Part shown: positions 31,188 through 39,470 of the stretch, piece by piece
Position numbering within the stretch: position 1 is the stretch's first letter
Layout of the letters: each line of letters begins with the position of its first letter
DNA from: Streptomyces sp. ICC1
GTDB taxonomy: Bacteria > Actinomycetota > Actinomycetes > Streptomycetales > Streptomycetaceae
DNA: 64,000 nt
Assembly: GCF_003287935.1 (NCBI RefSeq)
Contig: NZ_CP030287.1
Location: forward strand, 8,470,240 to 8,534,239
Reading direction: 5' to 3'
Translations under genes and position numbers: made by a program
The notes under the pieces: generated by a model
What the model saw: only the letters and a program-made list of their open reading frames with translations
What the model was told of the DNA's origin: nothing
The model's database searches: none

Positions 31188-32753
31188 TCAGCGGCGGTGC
31201 ATCGTGTGCAGGGCTTCGAGGAGCACCTTGGGGTCGTGGCCGCCCTTGTAGACGGGGGGCGGCTGCCGGTCCAGGCGGAGCAGCCCGGCGACGGCGGTCC
31301 AGGCGGTGCGCACCGAGTACTCGACGGTGAACACCACGTCGTCGGGGACCTCGGCGTACTGGCCGATGAAGGCCAGGTTGGTGGACCCCTCGGGGACGAC
31401 CCGGGGCCGGTCGCCCGCCTTGCGGACGAGGAACTGGCTGGTGATGTACGGCATCAGCGCCGGCCGGACGATCGAGGACTCCAGGATCTGCTCGCTCTGC
31501 TCGAGGCGCAGGTGTCCGAGGACCTCGCTCAGGATCTCCCGGCCCGTGCACGCGGCCATCGTCTTGCCCACGTGGTCGCCGGTCTTGTCGGGGAACAGGG
31601 CGTAGCCCCACCAGACGTACGTGTCCTCGGGCTGCTCGTGGAAGTGCGGCTGGTGATTGAGGACGATGGTCAGCAGCCAGCCGGAGTCCTTGAAGGTGAT
31701 CAGCCCGCCCTTGCCGGCCTCGCTGCCGGAGAACTCCTCCATGGCCTTGAAGAAGGTCGGGTCCTTCGTGGTGACGGTGAAGGAGCCCCAGGTGGAGTCC
31801 GCGACGGAGGAATCGAAGACCGAAGGGTCGCCCAGGTGGGGGCGCTTGGCCGCCAGGGTCTGCCACAGCCGCCACGAGGCGTCCGGCGCGGAGGTGTCCA
31901 GCACGGCCGGGGAATCGGTGGAACCGAGGGTCGAGTTCGCGGTCATCGAGCCGTTGGTGACGAACACCAGGTCCTTGGGGCCGACGGGGATCCGCTCGGC
32001 CGCGCCGTCGCGCGTACAGGAGAGGGAGGTGACGGTGACGGCGTCGCCGTCGGCCAGCTCCACGTCGGTCACGGTGGTGTTCATCGCGAACGAGACGCCG
32101 TTGGCGCGCAGCCAGGACTGGAGCGGGCGCACGATCGAGTCGTACTGGTTGAAGCGGGTGCGGTAGATCCCCGACATGGTGTCGAAGGTCTTGAAGAGGT
32201 GCACGAACCGGTTGAGGTAGCGCCGGAACTCGATCGCCGAGTGCCAGGGCTCGAACGCGAAGGTGGTGCACCACATGAACCAGAAGTTGGTGGTGAAGAA
32301 CTCCGGGGTGAAGCAGTCGGAGATGCGCTTGCCGTCGAGGCGCGACTCGGGGGTGGCCACGCACGCGACCAGGTCGAGCCGGTCGCGCTCGGAGAACCCC
32401 ATCGATCGGGTGTCGACGCGGTGGCCGTCGGAGTCGACGAGGCGGGCCTTGTCGTTCCAGGCGAAGTCCTCGTGGAAGGCGAAGGTGTCGTCGGTGACCG
32501 AGGTGCCCGGCGCGTCCAGGGAGGGGATGGAGCTCAGCAGGTCGTAGGTGCACTCGAAGTGCAGCTCGAACATGCGGCCGCCGCGCATGGTGTAGCCGGT
32601 CTCGGGGTCTCCCGCCGCGTCCAGGCTCCCGCCCGTGCGGTCCTGGGCCTCCAGGATCGTGATGTCGGAGCCCTCGAACCGGCCCTCCCTGATCAGCAGC
32701 GCCGCCGCCGACAGGGAAGCGATGCCCGCACCCACCAGATAGGCCTTGGCCAC
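31188..32753 (-). CDS. ohyA: Oleate hydratase (myosin cross-reactive antigen family)
   Basis: 521 residues. Hydrates cis-9 double bonds of free fatty acids to 10-hydroxy acids, with FAD in a structural or activating role. The FAD-binding start is AYLVGAGIASLSAAALLIRE followed by ILEAQDRTGGSLDAAG; GGRMFELHFECTYDLL holds the conserved acidic residue and CTYD segment near the active site, and the family signatures WFMWCTTFAFEPWHSAIEFR and YITSQFLVRKAGDRP are intact. Length suits the shorter actinobacterial branch. GTG 32753 has GGAGAAG upstream. Used for detoxifying unsaturated fatty acids or remodelling lipids. Confidence 0.95.
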   Translation of the reverse strand: MAKAYLVGAGIASLSAAALLIREGRFEGSDITILEAQDRTGGSLDAAGDPETGYTMRGGRMFELHFECTYDLLSSIPSLDAPGTSVTDDTFAFHEDFAWNDKARLVDSDGHRVDTRSMGFSERDRLDLVACVATPESRLDGKRISDCFTPEFFTTNFWFMWCTTFAFEPWHSAIEFRRYLNRFVHLFKTFDTMSGIYRTRFNQYDSIVRPLQSWLRANGVSFAMNTTVTDVELADGDAVTVTSLSCTRDGAAERIPVGPKDLVFVTNGSMTANSTLGSTDSPAVLDTSAPDASWRLWQTLAAKRPHLGDPSVFDSSVADSTWGSFTVTTKDPTFFKAMEEFSGSEAGKGGLITFKDSGWLLTIVLNHQPHFHEQPEDTYVWWGYALFPDKTGDHVGKTMAACTGREILSEVLGHLRLEQSEQILESSIVRPALMPYITSQFLVRKAGDRPRVVPEGSTNLAFIGQYAEVPDDVVFTVEYSVRTAWTAVAGLLRLDRQPPPVYKGGHDPKVLLEALHTMHRR

Positions 32754-32889
32754 GACGCTTCTCCGCTCACCGGGGCCGCACCGGCCCCGGTCGGCCGAGC
32801 GGTCACCCGGCCAGCCCACCATCCGGGGCGGACCGTCGCGACCCGGGTGCGCCATTGGGGCGGCGGAGCCCACCGCTCCACCACCGGCT

Positions 32890-32905
32890 CCGGTCACAGC
32901 ACTAG
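32890..32905. repeat. Solo MITE terminal repeat
   Basis: CCGGTCACAGCACTAG is the exact complement of the left end of MITE copy B (CTAGTGCTGTGACCGG). No second end is found in the 150 bases upstream. The CTAG supplies the TAG stop of the adjacent minus-strand gene at 32902. It is either an excision scar or a partial element. Confidence 0.7.
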
Positions 32906-33504
32906 TACGGACCGCCGCGGAAGTACAGGGACCCGGACGGGCGGGGGCGGTCGCCGCGTTCGTGCGCGGCGTCGGACCGGTCGGCGGGGGAGGTGTGCGG
33001 GGCCAGTGCGCGCAGCGTGTCCAGGCCGGCCAGGACCTCCGCGCGGTGGGCGGAGGCCTTCATCCAGCCGGGCAGCCGGGGGAACATCGCCCGCGTCGGG
33101 CTCAACGCGCCGCGTTCGCGCAGTCGGGCGCCGACGTAGGCGGCCAGCTCGTCGACGTGCTCCTCGTTGTAGGCCCACAGGACGCGGCCCGCGCAGCGGG
33201 TCTGGAGCCACAGGGGCCGGCGGAAGAACGGGTCCTCGGTGCCGCCGGGGGTCACGCCCCGCAGTGCGCGTCCCTCCACCCCGGCCTCCCACTCGGCGAG
33301 GGCACCGCACTGCGCGCAGGTCATCCGGCGGGGCCGGAACAACAGGTCGGTGTAGTAGGCGACCGGGGGGAGGTCGGGCCGGGGCACGACCAGGGCGCGG
33401 CCGCCGCACCGCGGGCAGACCACGAGCACGCGCGCGGTGAAGCGGTCGAGGGACATCCCCGGATCGTGGTGCCGGGACGGCTCGCCGTGCGGTGCGGAAT
33501 CCAT
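32902..33504 (-). CDS. Zinc-ribbon-containing protein of unknown function
   Basis: 200 residues. Two CxxC pairs, VVCPRCGG near residue 30 and MTCAQCGA near 62, form a probable zinc ribbon. The rest (DPFFRRPLWLQTRCAGRVLW, AYNEEHVDELAAYVGARLRE) is a conserved-looking helical domain I cannot name. The ATG at 33504 is favoured; a longer frame from 33603 would start inside a palindromic site. The stop TAG comes from a solo MITE end, so the original C-terminus may have been a little different. Cytoplasmic. Confidence 0.8.
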   Translation of the reverse strand: MDSAPHGEPSRHHDPGMSLDRFTARVLVVCPRCGGRALVVPRPDLPPVAYYTDLLFRPRRMTCAQCGALAEWEAGVEGRALRGVTPGGTEDPFFRRPLWLQTRCAGRVLWAYNEEHVDELAAYVGARLRERGALSPTRAMFPRLPGWMKASAHRAEVLAGLDTLRALAPHTSPADRSDAAHERGDRPRPSGSLYFRGGPY

Positions 33505-33584
33505 GCCCGCAACGATGCCAGACCCCGCGGCGGCCATCGTGCCGGGGAGCCGGGCGACGGTTGCCTCGAAGCGGATCCCGCGTT

Positions 33585-33610
33585 TTAATAAATGAACGAG
33601 CATTTATTAA
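33585..33610. promoter_or_regulatory. AT-rich perfect palindrome, likely TetR operator
   Basis: TTAATAAATG and CATTTATTAA are exact complements around the six bases AACGAG. In GC-rich DNA this AT-rich palindrome stands out. It lies 20 bases before the start of a TetR-family gene fragment, the usual place for an autoregulatory operator, and also upstream of the divergent zinc-ribbon gene. Confidence 0.8.
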
Positions 33611-33629
33611 CTGGAGGGAGGGCGCGGAC

Positions 33630-33681
33630 ATGGGGCGTCCCCGAGGGGTCGAGGATGCGGTGATCCTGGATGGAGCCGCCC
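33630..33681 (+). pseudogene. TetR-family regulator, N-terminal stub
   Basis: ATG 33630 follows GGAGGGAGGG. The 17 or so codons MGRPRGVEDAVILDGAARVM are the very start of a TetR regulator (basic arm and first helix). At 33682 the sequence folds back on itself (30-bp inverted repeat), so the helix-turn-helix and all later parts are absent. The operator and ribosome site are intact, suggesting a recent loss or an assembly fold-back rather than slow decay. Confidence 0.75.
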
Positions 33682-33719
33682 GGGTCATGGGGCGGCTCCA
33701 TCCAGGATCACCGCATCCT
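33652..33719. repeat. Perfect 30-bp inverted repeat with 8-bp loop
   Basis: Arm 33652-33681 (AGGATGCGGTGATCCTGGAT...) is exactly complementary to 33690-33719. The loop is GGGTCATG. The left arm is coding sequence of the TetR stub, so the right arm is simply its reverse complement. This is the signature of a fold-back chimera. Confidence 0.95.
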
Positions 33720-33879
33720 GGAGCTCGCACGGCTGCGTTTGGTGGGCGCGCGCTGGGGCGACTCCCGGGGCATCGCCCGCCGGCGGGGCGGGATGTGGGG
33801 GCTTGGGTCCGTGCTGGCCCACGCGACCATGGGCAGTTGTTTGGTGCCGTCAGGTAAGACCCCTATTTCAACTCGGGGC

Positions 33880-34905
33880 GTGGTGTTGAGCTCTGCTGAG
33901 CTGGCATCCCTCCCGTGGATCTGGGCGAGCGTGCTTGCGGCGGCCGTGGCCGCCGCGGTGGGGCTGGTCGTGGCGGAGATGCAGCTCGCGAAGCGGACGG
34001 TCGGCACCGGACTGGCGGATCCGCCGCGCGCGGACGGACTGTACGGGAGCGAGTTCGGCGGGCCGGAGATGAGCCCGGGGCCGCTGCGGTTCGGGATCCT
34101 CGGCGATTCCACGGCCGCCGGCCTGGGCGTGCGGCGGGCGCGGCAGACCCCGGGCGCGCTGCTGGCCTCGGGGCTGGCCTCGGTGGCCGAGCGGCCGGTG
34201 GAACTGCGCAACGTGGCGCTGTCCGGTGCCATGTCGGACGACCTGGACCGGCAGGTGGGGCTGCTGCTGGACGGTGACGGGCCGGCCCCCGACGTGTGCG
34301 TGATCATCATCGGCGCCAATGACGTGACCCGGCGGATGCCGCCGACCCAGTCGGTGCGGCTGCTGACCTCGGCCGTACGCCGGCTGCGGCTCGCGGGCTC
34401 CGAGGTCGTGGTCGGCACCTGTCCCGACCTCGGCACCATCGAGCCGGTCTACCAGCCGCTGCGCTGGCTGGCCCGGCGCGTTTCGCGCCAGCTGGCCGCC
34501 GCCCAGACGATCGGGGTGCTCGCGCTGGGCGCCCGTACCGTCTCGATGGGCGACCTGATGGGGGCCGAGTTCGCGGCGAACCCGCGCGAGATGTTCGGCC
34601 CGGACTCCTACCACCCCTCGGCGGAGGGGTACGCGACCGCCGCCATGGCCGTCCTGCCGACCCTGTGCGCGGCCCTGGGCGTCTGGCCCGAATCGGACCG
34701 GCTGGACGTCTCGCGGGACGAGGACATGCTCCCGGTGGCCAAGGCCGCCTCGGCGGCGGCGGGGCAGGCGGGCACCGAGGTCACGGGGGCGCGCGGGCCG
34801 TGGGCCCTGCTCAAGCACCGGCGCAGGCGGCAGGTGCCGGGCGAGGACCTCACCGCCCTCCCGGGCCCCGAGCGGCTCGCGGCGGGGTCCGGCGGGGAGG
34901 CGTAG
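33880..34905 (+). CDS. SGNH/GDSL-family hydrolase, membrane-anchored
   Basis: 341 residues. One N-terminal hydrophobic helix (WASVLAAAVAAAVGLVVAEM, about 10-30) anchors it. Block I is GILGDSTAAGLG with the nucleophile Ser, block III is VCVIIIGANDVTRR (G-x-N-D), and block V is FGPDSYHPSAEGYA with the Asp-x-x-His pair. This is an SGNH esterase or lipase acting on lipids or acylated carbohydrates outside the membrane. The start is uncertain: GTG 33880 or 33883 are preferred, and the upstream sequence may be false because of the fold-back at 33652-33719. A thiolase gene follows 142 bases later. Confidence 0.88.
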   Translation: MVLSSAELASLPWIWASVLAAAVAAAVGLVVAEMQLAKRTVGTGLADPPRADGLYGSEFGGPEMSPGPLRFGILGDSTAAGLGVRRARQTPGALLASGLASVAERPVELRNVALSGAMSDDLDRQVGLLLDGDGPAPDVCVIIIGANDVTRRMPPTQSVRLLTSAVRRLRLAGSEVVVGTCPDLGTIEPVYQPLRWLARRVSRQLAAAQTIGVLALGARTVSMGDLMGAEFAANPREMFGPDSYHPSAEGYATAAMAVLPTLCAALGVWPESDRLDVSRDEDMLPVAKAASAAAGQAGTEVTGARGPWALLKHRRRRQVPGEDLTALPGPERLAAGSGGEA

Positions 34906-35047
34906 GGAAGGTGTCCCGCGGAGACCCGGGACACGCCCGGGGGTGCCGGAGCGACCGGAGTCACATCCCGCGGGCAGTGACCTCGACGGTACGGGGCGGT
35001 AACTTCGCATGCGGTCCCGGTACGACACCACCTCCCTTGGAGCCCCG

Positions 35048-36268
35048 ATGCCCGAAGCCGTCATCGTTTCCACCGCCCGGTCGCCGATCGGCCGCGCCTT
35101 CAAGGGATCCCTCAAGGACGTCCGCCCGGACGACCTGACGGCCACGGTCATCCAGGCCGCCCTCGCCAAGGTCCCGGGCCTGGACCCCCGCGAGATCGAC
35201 GACCTGATGCTGGGCTGCGGCCTGCCGGGCGGCGAGCAGGGCCACAACCTGGGCCGGATCGTCGCGGTGCAGATGGGCATGGACCACCTGCCCGCCACCA
35301 CGATCACCCGCTACTGCGCCTCCTCGCTCCAGACCTCCCGGATGGCGCTGCACGCCATCAAGGCGGGCGAGGGCGACGTCTTCATCTCCGCGGGCGTCGA
35401 GATGGTGTCCCGGACCGTGAAGGGCTCCTCCGACGGCCTGCCGGACACGCACAACCCGCTGTTCGCCGAGTCCGAGGCCCGGACGGTCGAGGTCGCCCAG
35501 TCCACCGGCTCCACCTGGCACGACCCGCGCGAGGACGGCCGGACCCCCGACGCGTACATCGCGATGGGGCAGACCGCCGAGAACCTGGCCCGCCTCAAGG
35601 GCGTGACGCGCGCGGACATGGACGAGTTCGGCGTGCGCTCGCAGAACCTGGCCGAGGAAGCCATCAAGAACGGCTTCTGGGCCCGCGAGATCACCCCGGT
35701 CACCACCCCGGACGGCACCGTCGTCTCGCAGGACGACGGCCCGCGCGCCGGGGTCACCCTGGAGGCCGTCCAGGGCCTCAAGCCGGTCTTCCGCCCCGAC
35801 GGCCTGATCACGGCCGGCAACTGCTGTCCGCTGAACGACGGCGCCGCGGCGCTGGTCGTCATGAGCGACACCAAGGCCCGCGAGCTCGGCCTGACCCCGC
35901 TGGCCCGGATCGTGTCCACCGGCGTCACCGGCCTGTCCCCCGAGATCATGGGCCTGGGCCCGGTCGAGGCCTCCAAGCAGGCGCTGAAGCGGGCGGGCCT
36001 GACCGTCGGCGACATCGACCTGTTCGAGATCAACGAGGCCTTCGCGGCCCAGGTGATCCCGTCCTACCGGGACCTCGAGATCCCGCTGGAGAAGCTGAAC
36101 GTCAACGGCGGGGCCATCGCCATCGGTCACCCCTTCGGGATGACCGGCGCGCGCATCACGGGCACGCTGATCAACAGCCTGCAGTTCCACGACAAGCAGT
36201 TCGGCCTCGAGACGATGTGCGTCGGCGGTGGACAGGGCATGGCCATGGTCATCGAGCGCCTGAGCTGA
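35048..36268 (+). CDS. Acetyl-CoA C-acyltransferase (thiolase)
   Basis: 406 residues. Thiolase fold with all three active-site blocks: nucleophile Cys90 in TTITRYCASSLQ, INEAFAAQVIPSY, GGAIAIGHPFGMTGARI with the catalytic His, and CVGGGQGMAMVIE with the second Cys. It makes or cleaves 3-ketoacyl-CoA in beta-oxidation or acetoacetyl-CoA formation. ATG 35048 has TTGGAG upstream. A strong terminator follows at 36313, so it is probably a single-gene unit or the end of one. Confidence 0.95.
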   Translation: MPEAVIVSTARSPIGRAFKGSLKDVRPDDLTATVIQAALAKVPGLDPREIDDLMLGCGLPGGEQGHNLGRIVAVQMGMDHLPATTITRYCASSLQTSRMALHAIKAGEGDVFISAGVEMVSRTVKGSSDGLPDTHNPLFAESEARTVEVAQSTGSTWHDPREDGRTPDAYIAMGQTAENLARLKGVTRADMDEFGVRSQNLAEEAIKNGFWAREITPVTTPDGTVVSQDDGPRAGVTLEAVQGLKPVFRPDGLITAGNCCPLNDGAAALVVMSDTKARELGLTPLARIVSTGVTGLSPEIMGLGPVEASKQALKRAGLTVGDIDLFEINEAFAAQVIPSYRDLEIPLEKLNVNGGAIAIGHPFGMTGARITGTLINSLQFHDKQFGLETMCVGGGQGMAMVIERLS

Positions 36269-36312
36269 CCCGGAGCGGAGACCGGCCTTCGGGATCAAGG
36301 TCCGATGCCAGG

Positions 36313-36346
36313 CGGCGTACGGGATCCCGCTTGATCCCGTACGCCG
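36313..36346 (+). terminator. Hairpin terminator after the thiolase gene
   Basis: CGGCGTACGGGATC and GATCCCGTACGCCG pair perfectly (14 bp) around CCGCTT, 45 bases past the thiolase stop. Confidence 0.88.
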
Positions 36347-36574
36347 TACTGACGCGAAATCTAATCCTCTCGCGGCCATTCTGTAACCAAATGTCCCCCA
36401 GGATGTGACCTTCGTCCTGGGGGATCATCGTTTTCGCAGGTCAGGACGGTTCCCAGTGGGGGCTCCGGGACGAAAGACCTGTCCAATTCATGACGTAATG
36501 CACTGCAAGCCATTCCCAGGTCGGGACAAGCTGATGTAGGAAGTCGGGGGATCGAATCAACCAGGAGCTAGTCA
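36347..36574. promoter_or_regulatory. Leader region with hairpin upstream of a membrane-protein gene
   Basis: Contains a second stem, CCCCCAGGA (36395-36403) with TCCTGGGGG (36415-36423), loop eleven bases. Together with the terminator this gives about 300 non-coding bases between the thiolase and the next gene. I see no known riboswitch; the region presumably holds the downstream promoter, and AGGAG precedes the GTG at 36575. Confidence 0.5.
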
Positions 36575-37405
36575 GTGAGCGCCATGTCTCTTGCCCTACT
36601 GCTGACCACGGCCGCTGCCACGGCCGTGGGCGCTGCTGCGCTGCACGCCGTCCACGGCCTGCGCAAGCAGGTCAGCGCGCTGCGCGGTGAGCTGGCGGTG
36701 TCGGCGCACCCTCGCGGTGCGACCGTTCCGCACGCCCGCAGCGCCGTGGAGTCCCCCGCGGCCGAGATACGAGCCGCCGTCGCCGAGGCCCTGGCCGAGG
36801 AGCGCGAGCGCGAGCTCGCCGAGGCGCGCGCCTTCTGGGCCGCGCAGGAGGCGCGTGACGCCGCCGACGCCCCCTCGCTGCTGGGCGGCCTGGGAGGCCT
36901 CGGCGAGGACAGCCCGGTCTTCCTGCCCCGGCAGGTGGACATGGTCGGCCTGGAGCCGCTCCTGGGCGAGGAGGTCGACGGGTCCGGCGAGTACCCCGCC
37001 TACCCCGAGGACTCGGCCGAGCTGGCCGCCGCCCGCCGGCGCCACCCCTCGCACCCCGACTTCGTGCCCGTCCAGGCCTCGCACCCCGGCGCCGACCACG
37101 AGCGCACGGTCAGCCGCCTGGAGGAGCTCGCCGAGGCCCGCACGGCCCTCGCGGACGTCCGCCCCGGCCCGCTGGGCACCCTCGACGTGTACGTCTTCAC
37201 GGACGGCACCACGCTCTGCATGACCCCGGGCCACCGGGAGACCGCCGAGCGGCTGGCCGAGGCCCTGCGCTCGGGCAGTGCGCCTGTCCTGCTGGGCGGC
37301 TCGGGCATCTCCGGCGCCTACGCCCTGACCTTCTCCTGCGGTGACTCCGAGGACCCGGACAGCAACGTCTACATCCTCGCGGACCGCGTCATCGCATCGC
37401 TCTGA
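36575..37405 (+). CDS. Conserved actinobacterial protein with N-terminal membrane helix
   Basis: 276 residues. The first 25 form a hydrophobic anchor (SLALLLTTAAATAVGAAALH), followed by an amphipathic Arg/Glu helix (EIRAAVAEALAEERERELAE) likely to be a coiled coil. The C-terminal 90 residues are globular, with LGTLDVYVFTDGTTLCMTPG and VLLGGSGISGAYALTFSCG strands. I do not recognise a named family. GTG 36575 has AGGAG eight bases upstream. Its end overlaps the convergent small gene by 17 bases. Confidence 0.85.
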   Translation: MSAMSLALLLTTAAATAVGAAALHAVHGLRKQVSALRGELAVSAHPRGATVPHARSAVESPAAEIRAAVAEALAEERERELAEARAFWAAQEARDAADAPSLLGGLGGLGEDSPVFLPRQVDMVGLEPLLGEEVDGSGEYPAYPEDSAELAAARRRHPSHPDFVPVQASHPGADHERTVSRLEELAEARTALADVRPGPLGTLDVYVFTDGTTLCMTPGHRETAERLAEALRSGSAPVLLGGSGISGAYALTFSCGDSEDPDSNVYILADRVIASL

Positions 37406-37766
37406 CTTCCGCCTGCTCCACCAGTCGAACGGCCTCGTCCAGCGCCTCGGACGGGGCCTTCGTGCCGTTCGGGCCCGCCCCGGGCCCGACCCCGCGCAGC
37501 GCCTCGGCGAGGTCCGTCCCGGCCACGGCCACCTGGTCCCCGACGACGAAGATCCCGGCATCGGGCATCTCCCGCGCCGGAGCCGCCCCTGTGGCGCCCC
37601 CGCGGCCCCCGGCGGCCTCCTCCAGCCGCTGCGCCCGTACGGAGAGCTCCCGGGCCAGGTCCAGCGCCACCTCGGCGGCACCCCGCTGGAGCCGGCTCTG
37701 CGGCGCGGCCCGCAGCCGGTCGGCGAAACGTTCCACGGCGGCGGTCAGGGGTGAGGTATCGAGCAC
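37389..37766 (-). CDS. Small conserved hypothetical protein
   Basis: 125 residues, mostly helical and charged (ERFADRLRAAPQSRLQRGAA, ALDLARELSVRAQRLEEAAG) with a short strand region MPDAGIFVVGDQVAVAG. No motif links it to a known family. GTG 37766 follows AAGG at moderate spacing. It is divergent from the DUF4287 gene by about 100 bases and converges on the membrane-anchored gene with a 17-base overlap. Confidence 0.75.
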   Translation of the reverse strand: MLDTSPLTAAVERFADRLRAAPQSRLQRGAAEVALDLARELSVRAQRLEEAAGGRGGATGAAPAREMPDAGIFVVGDQVAVAGTDLAEALRGVGPGAGPNGTKAPSEALDEAVRLVEQAEVRAMR

Positions 37767-37867
37767 CCGGCCGACCTTACGCGCCGCCCGCGCACCATTG
37801 CCAACGGGCGAACTCTCCGGCACGGTTGCGTGAAGAGAGCAGCACGGCGATACCTCCGGAGGCGCCC

Positions 37868-38098
37868 ATGTCCGTAGAGTTCTCCGAGCAGACACACCGC
37901 AACATGATCGACAGAATCCCCCAGACCACCGGTCGTGAACTCTCCGACTGGCTCCGCACCGTGGACGACGGCCCCTCCCTCGTCCGATTCGAGGAGAAGG
38001 TCAGCTGGCTGCGCGGGGCGCACGAGCTCTCGTACGGCCAGGCCAAGGCGATCATCCACGAGTACGACCTGCGCAGGGCCGCCCGCAAGTTCGGCTGA
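37868..38098 (+). CDS. DUF4287 protein
   Basis: 76 residues. The whole sequence fits DUF4287: FSEQTHRNMIDRIPQTTGRE, LSDWLRTVDDGPSLVRFEEK, WLRGAHELSYGQAKAIIHEY. These small proteins with an L-S-x-G-x-A-x-x-I segment are widespread in actinobacteria and have no settled role; a nucleic-acid or protein-binding helical fold is likely. GGAGG lies seven bases before the ATG. Adapter-like sequence begins 55 bases after the stop. Confidence 0.9.
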   Translation: MSVEFSEQTHRNMIDRIPQTTGRELSDWLRTVDDGPSLVRFEEKVSWLRGAHELSYGQAKAIIHEYDLRRAARKFG

Positions 38099-38153
38099 GC
38101 AGCCCCTGCCCCCGTCCCGTCCCCCCGTCCCACCCTGTCCGGGCACCCCCGCA

Positions 38154-38168
38154 TGTCTCTTATTCACA
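38154..38168 (+). other. Nextera mosaic-end remnant (partial adapter)
   Basis: TGTCTCTTATTCACA matches 14 of 15 bases of the Nextera mosaic end (TGTCTCTTATACACA). On the minus strand it supplies the TGA that truncates the putative glycosidase gene. It marks a contig end between the DUF4287 gene and the ABC sugar operon. Confidence 0.88.
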
Positions 38169-38637
38169 AGCGGGAGGCGGGCAGGCGGAGGTGGACGACG
38201 TGGGTGTCGTTCTCCTCGGAGACGCCGAACCGGAGCGTCGCCTCGGGTACCGGGTCGGCGGCGGCGAAGGTCAGCAGGGTCGCGCCGGAGTGGTCGTACA
38301 GGCAGCCGGCGGCGTGTCCGTCGACCAGCGAGACCCGGGAGCGGCCCTCCCAGTCCGCGAGGAGGGTGCGCCGCCAGCCGCCCTGCGGGTGCCAGTATCC
38401 GGCGGCGTCGCCGAGGGGCACGGAGAAGCGGATCTCGACGGGGGCTCCGTCGGCCCGCACCTCCAGCACGCGCAGTCCGCCTTCGGGCTCGCCGAGCGAC
38501 CAGGTGGGGCGGACGCCCAGCGCGTGGGCGAGGACGGCGATCGAGACCCCGTCGAGCAGCGGCTCGCCCCGGGCCGGCGCCAGCCCCGCGGTGGTCACGG
38601 CCTCGGTTCCGTCCGCCGGGGCGGTGGTGGTCTGCAC
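38164..38637 (-). CDS. Putative glycoside hydrolase, N-terminal part (truncated by adapter)
   Basis: About 157 native residues. The segment (LEVRADGAPVEIRFSVPLGD, AGYWHPQGGWRRTLLADWEG, LRFGVSEENDTHVVHLRLP) reads like the N-terminal beta-sandwich of an alpha-galactosidase-type (GH36/GH31-like) enzyme, consistent with being the fourth gene of an ABC sugar operon. The protein ends abruptly in adapter sequence, so the catalytic barrel is missing from this assembly. GTG 38637 is chosen because AAGGAG is five bases upstream; a GTG at 38643 overlaps the permease stop. The enzyme class is inference. Confidence 0.65.
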   Translation of the reverse strand: MQTTTAPADGTEAVTTAGLAPARGEPLLDGVSIAVLAHALGVRPTWSLGEPEGGLRVLEVRADGAPVEIRFSVPLGDAAGYWHPQGGWRRTLLADWEGRSRVSLVDGHAAGCLYDHSGATLLTFAAADPVPEATLRFGVSEENDTHVVHLRLPASRL

Positions 38638-38639
38638 GG

Positions 38640-39470
38640 TCACTCCTTCACGGCGCCGGCGAGCAGGCCGGACACGAACTGGCGCTGGAGCGCGAGGAAT
38701 ACGAGGGCCATGGGGATCGCGGCGGCGGCGGTTCCGGCGAGGATCGCGCCGTAGTCGGTCTCGTCGAGGCCCTGGAGGGAGGCGAGGGCCACCGGGATGG
38801 TGAACGAGGCGCTGTCGCGCAGGACGATCAGCGGCCAGACGAAGTCGTTCCACTGGTAGAGGAAGAGGAAGATCGCCAGGGCGGCCAGGGCGGGCCGCAT
38901 CGGCGGGAGCACCACCTTCCAGAACAGCCGCAGTTCGCCGCAGCCGTCCATGCGGCCCGAGTCGAGGAGCTCGTCGGGGAGCGCGGCCATCGACTGGCGC
39001 ATCAGGAAGATGCCGAAGGGCAGGGCCAGGTTGGGCATGATCACCGCCTGGTAGGTGTTCAGCCAGCGCAGTTCGGCCATCATCTGGAAGAGCGGTACGA
39101 GGGTGACCTGCGCGGGAATCACGAGCCCGAGCATGAGCAGCCCGAACAGCGCCTCGCGGCCGCGGAAGCGGAACTTGGCGAAGCCGTAGCCGGCCAGGGC
39201 GCAGACGGCTCCCGCGCACAGGGTGTAGACGGCCGCGATGAGCAGGGAGTTGAGGACGACCCGGCCGAACTGCGCGGTGTCCTGGAGCGTTTGGAGGTTG
39301 TCGGCGAGGTGTCCGCCGGGCAGCAGCGGGGGCGGGCTGTCGAAGATGTCCCCGGAGCTGTGGGTGGCGGCGACCACGAGCCAGTAGAAGGGGAGCATGA
39401 CGGCGGCGAGCGCGATGGCGAGTCCGGAGGTGAGCAGGATGCTCCTGCCGCGGTGGCGGGCGGCGGTCAT
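38640..39470 (-). CDS. Carbohydrate ABC transporter permease (MalG type)
   Basis: 276 residues with six membrane helices. The EAA loop, which docks the ATPase, is near residue 190: ELLDSGRMDGCGELRLFWKV, then LPPMRPALAALAIFLF. The N-terminus TSGLAIALAAVMLPFYWLVV and the central LMLGLVIPAQVTLVPLFQMM are typical of the CUT1 subfamily. ATG 39470 overlaps the previous stop as ATGA. It forms the membrane channel with the MalF-like partner. No ATPase gene is present; CUT1 operons in Streptomyces commonly share the MsiK ATPase encoded elsewhere. Confidence 0.95.
   Translation of the reverse strand: MTAARHRGRSILLTSGLAIALAAVMLPFYWLVVAATHSSGDIFDSPPPLLPGGHLADNLQTLQDTAQFGRVVLNSLLIAAVYTLCAGAVCALAGYGFAKFRFRGREALFGLLMLGLVIPAQVTLVPLFQMMAELRWLNTYQAVIMPNLALPFGIFLMRQSMAALPDELLDSGRMDGCGELRLFWKVVLPPMRPALAALAIFLFLYQWNDFVWPLIVLRDSASFTIPVALASLQGLDETDYGAILAGTAAAAIPMALVFLALQRQFVSGLLAGAVKE

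Noticed and set aside
33652..33719. The fold-back as a transcription terminator
   Set aside because: The stem is reverse-copied coding sequence of the TetR start, not a conserved terminator, and it lies inside a gene start.
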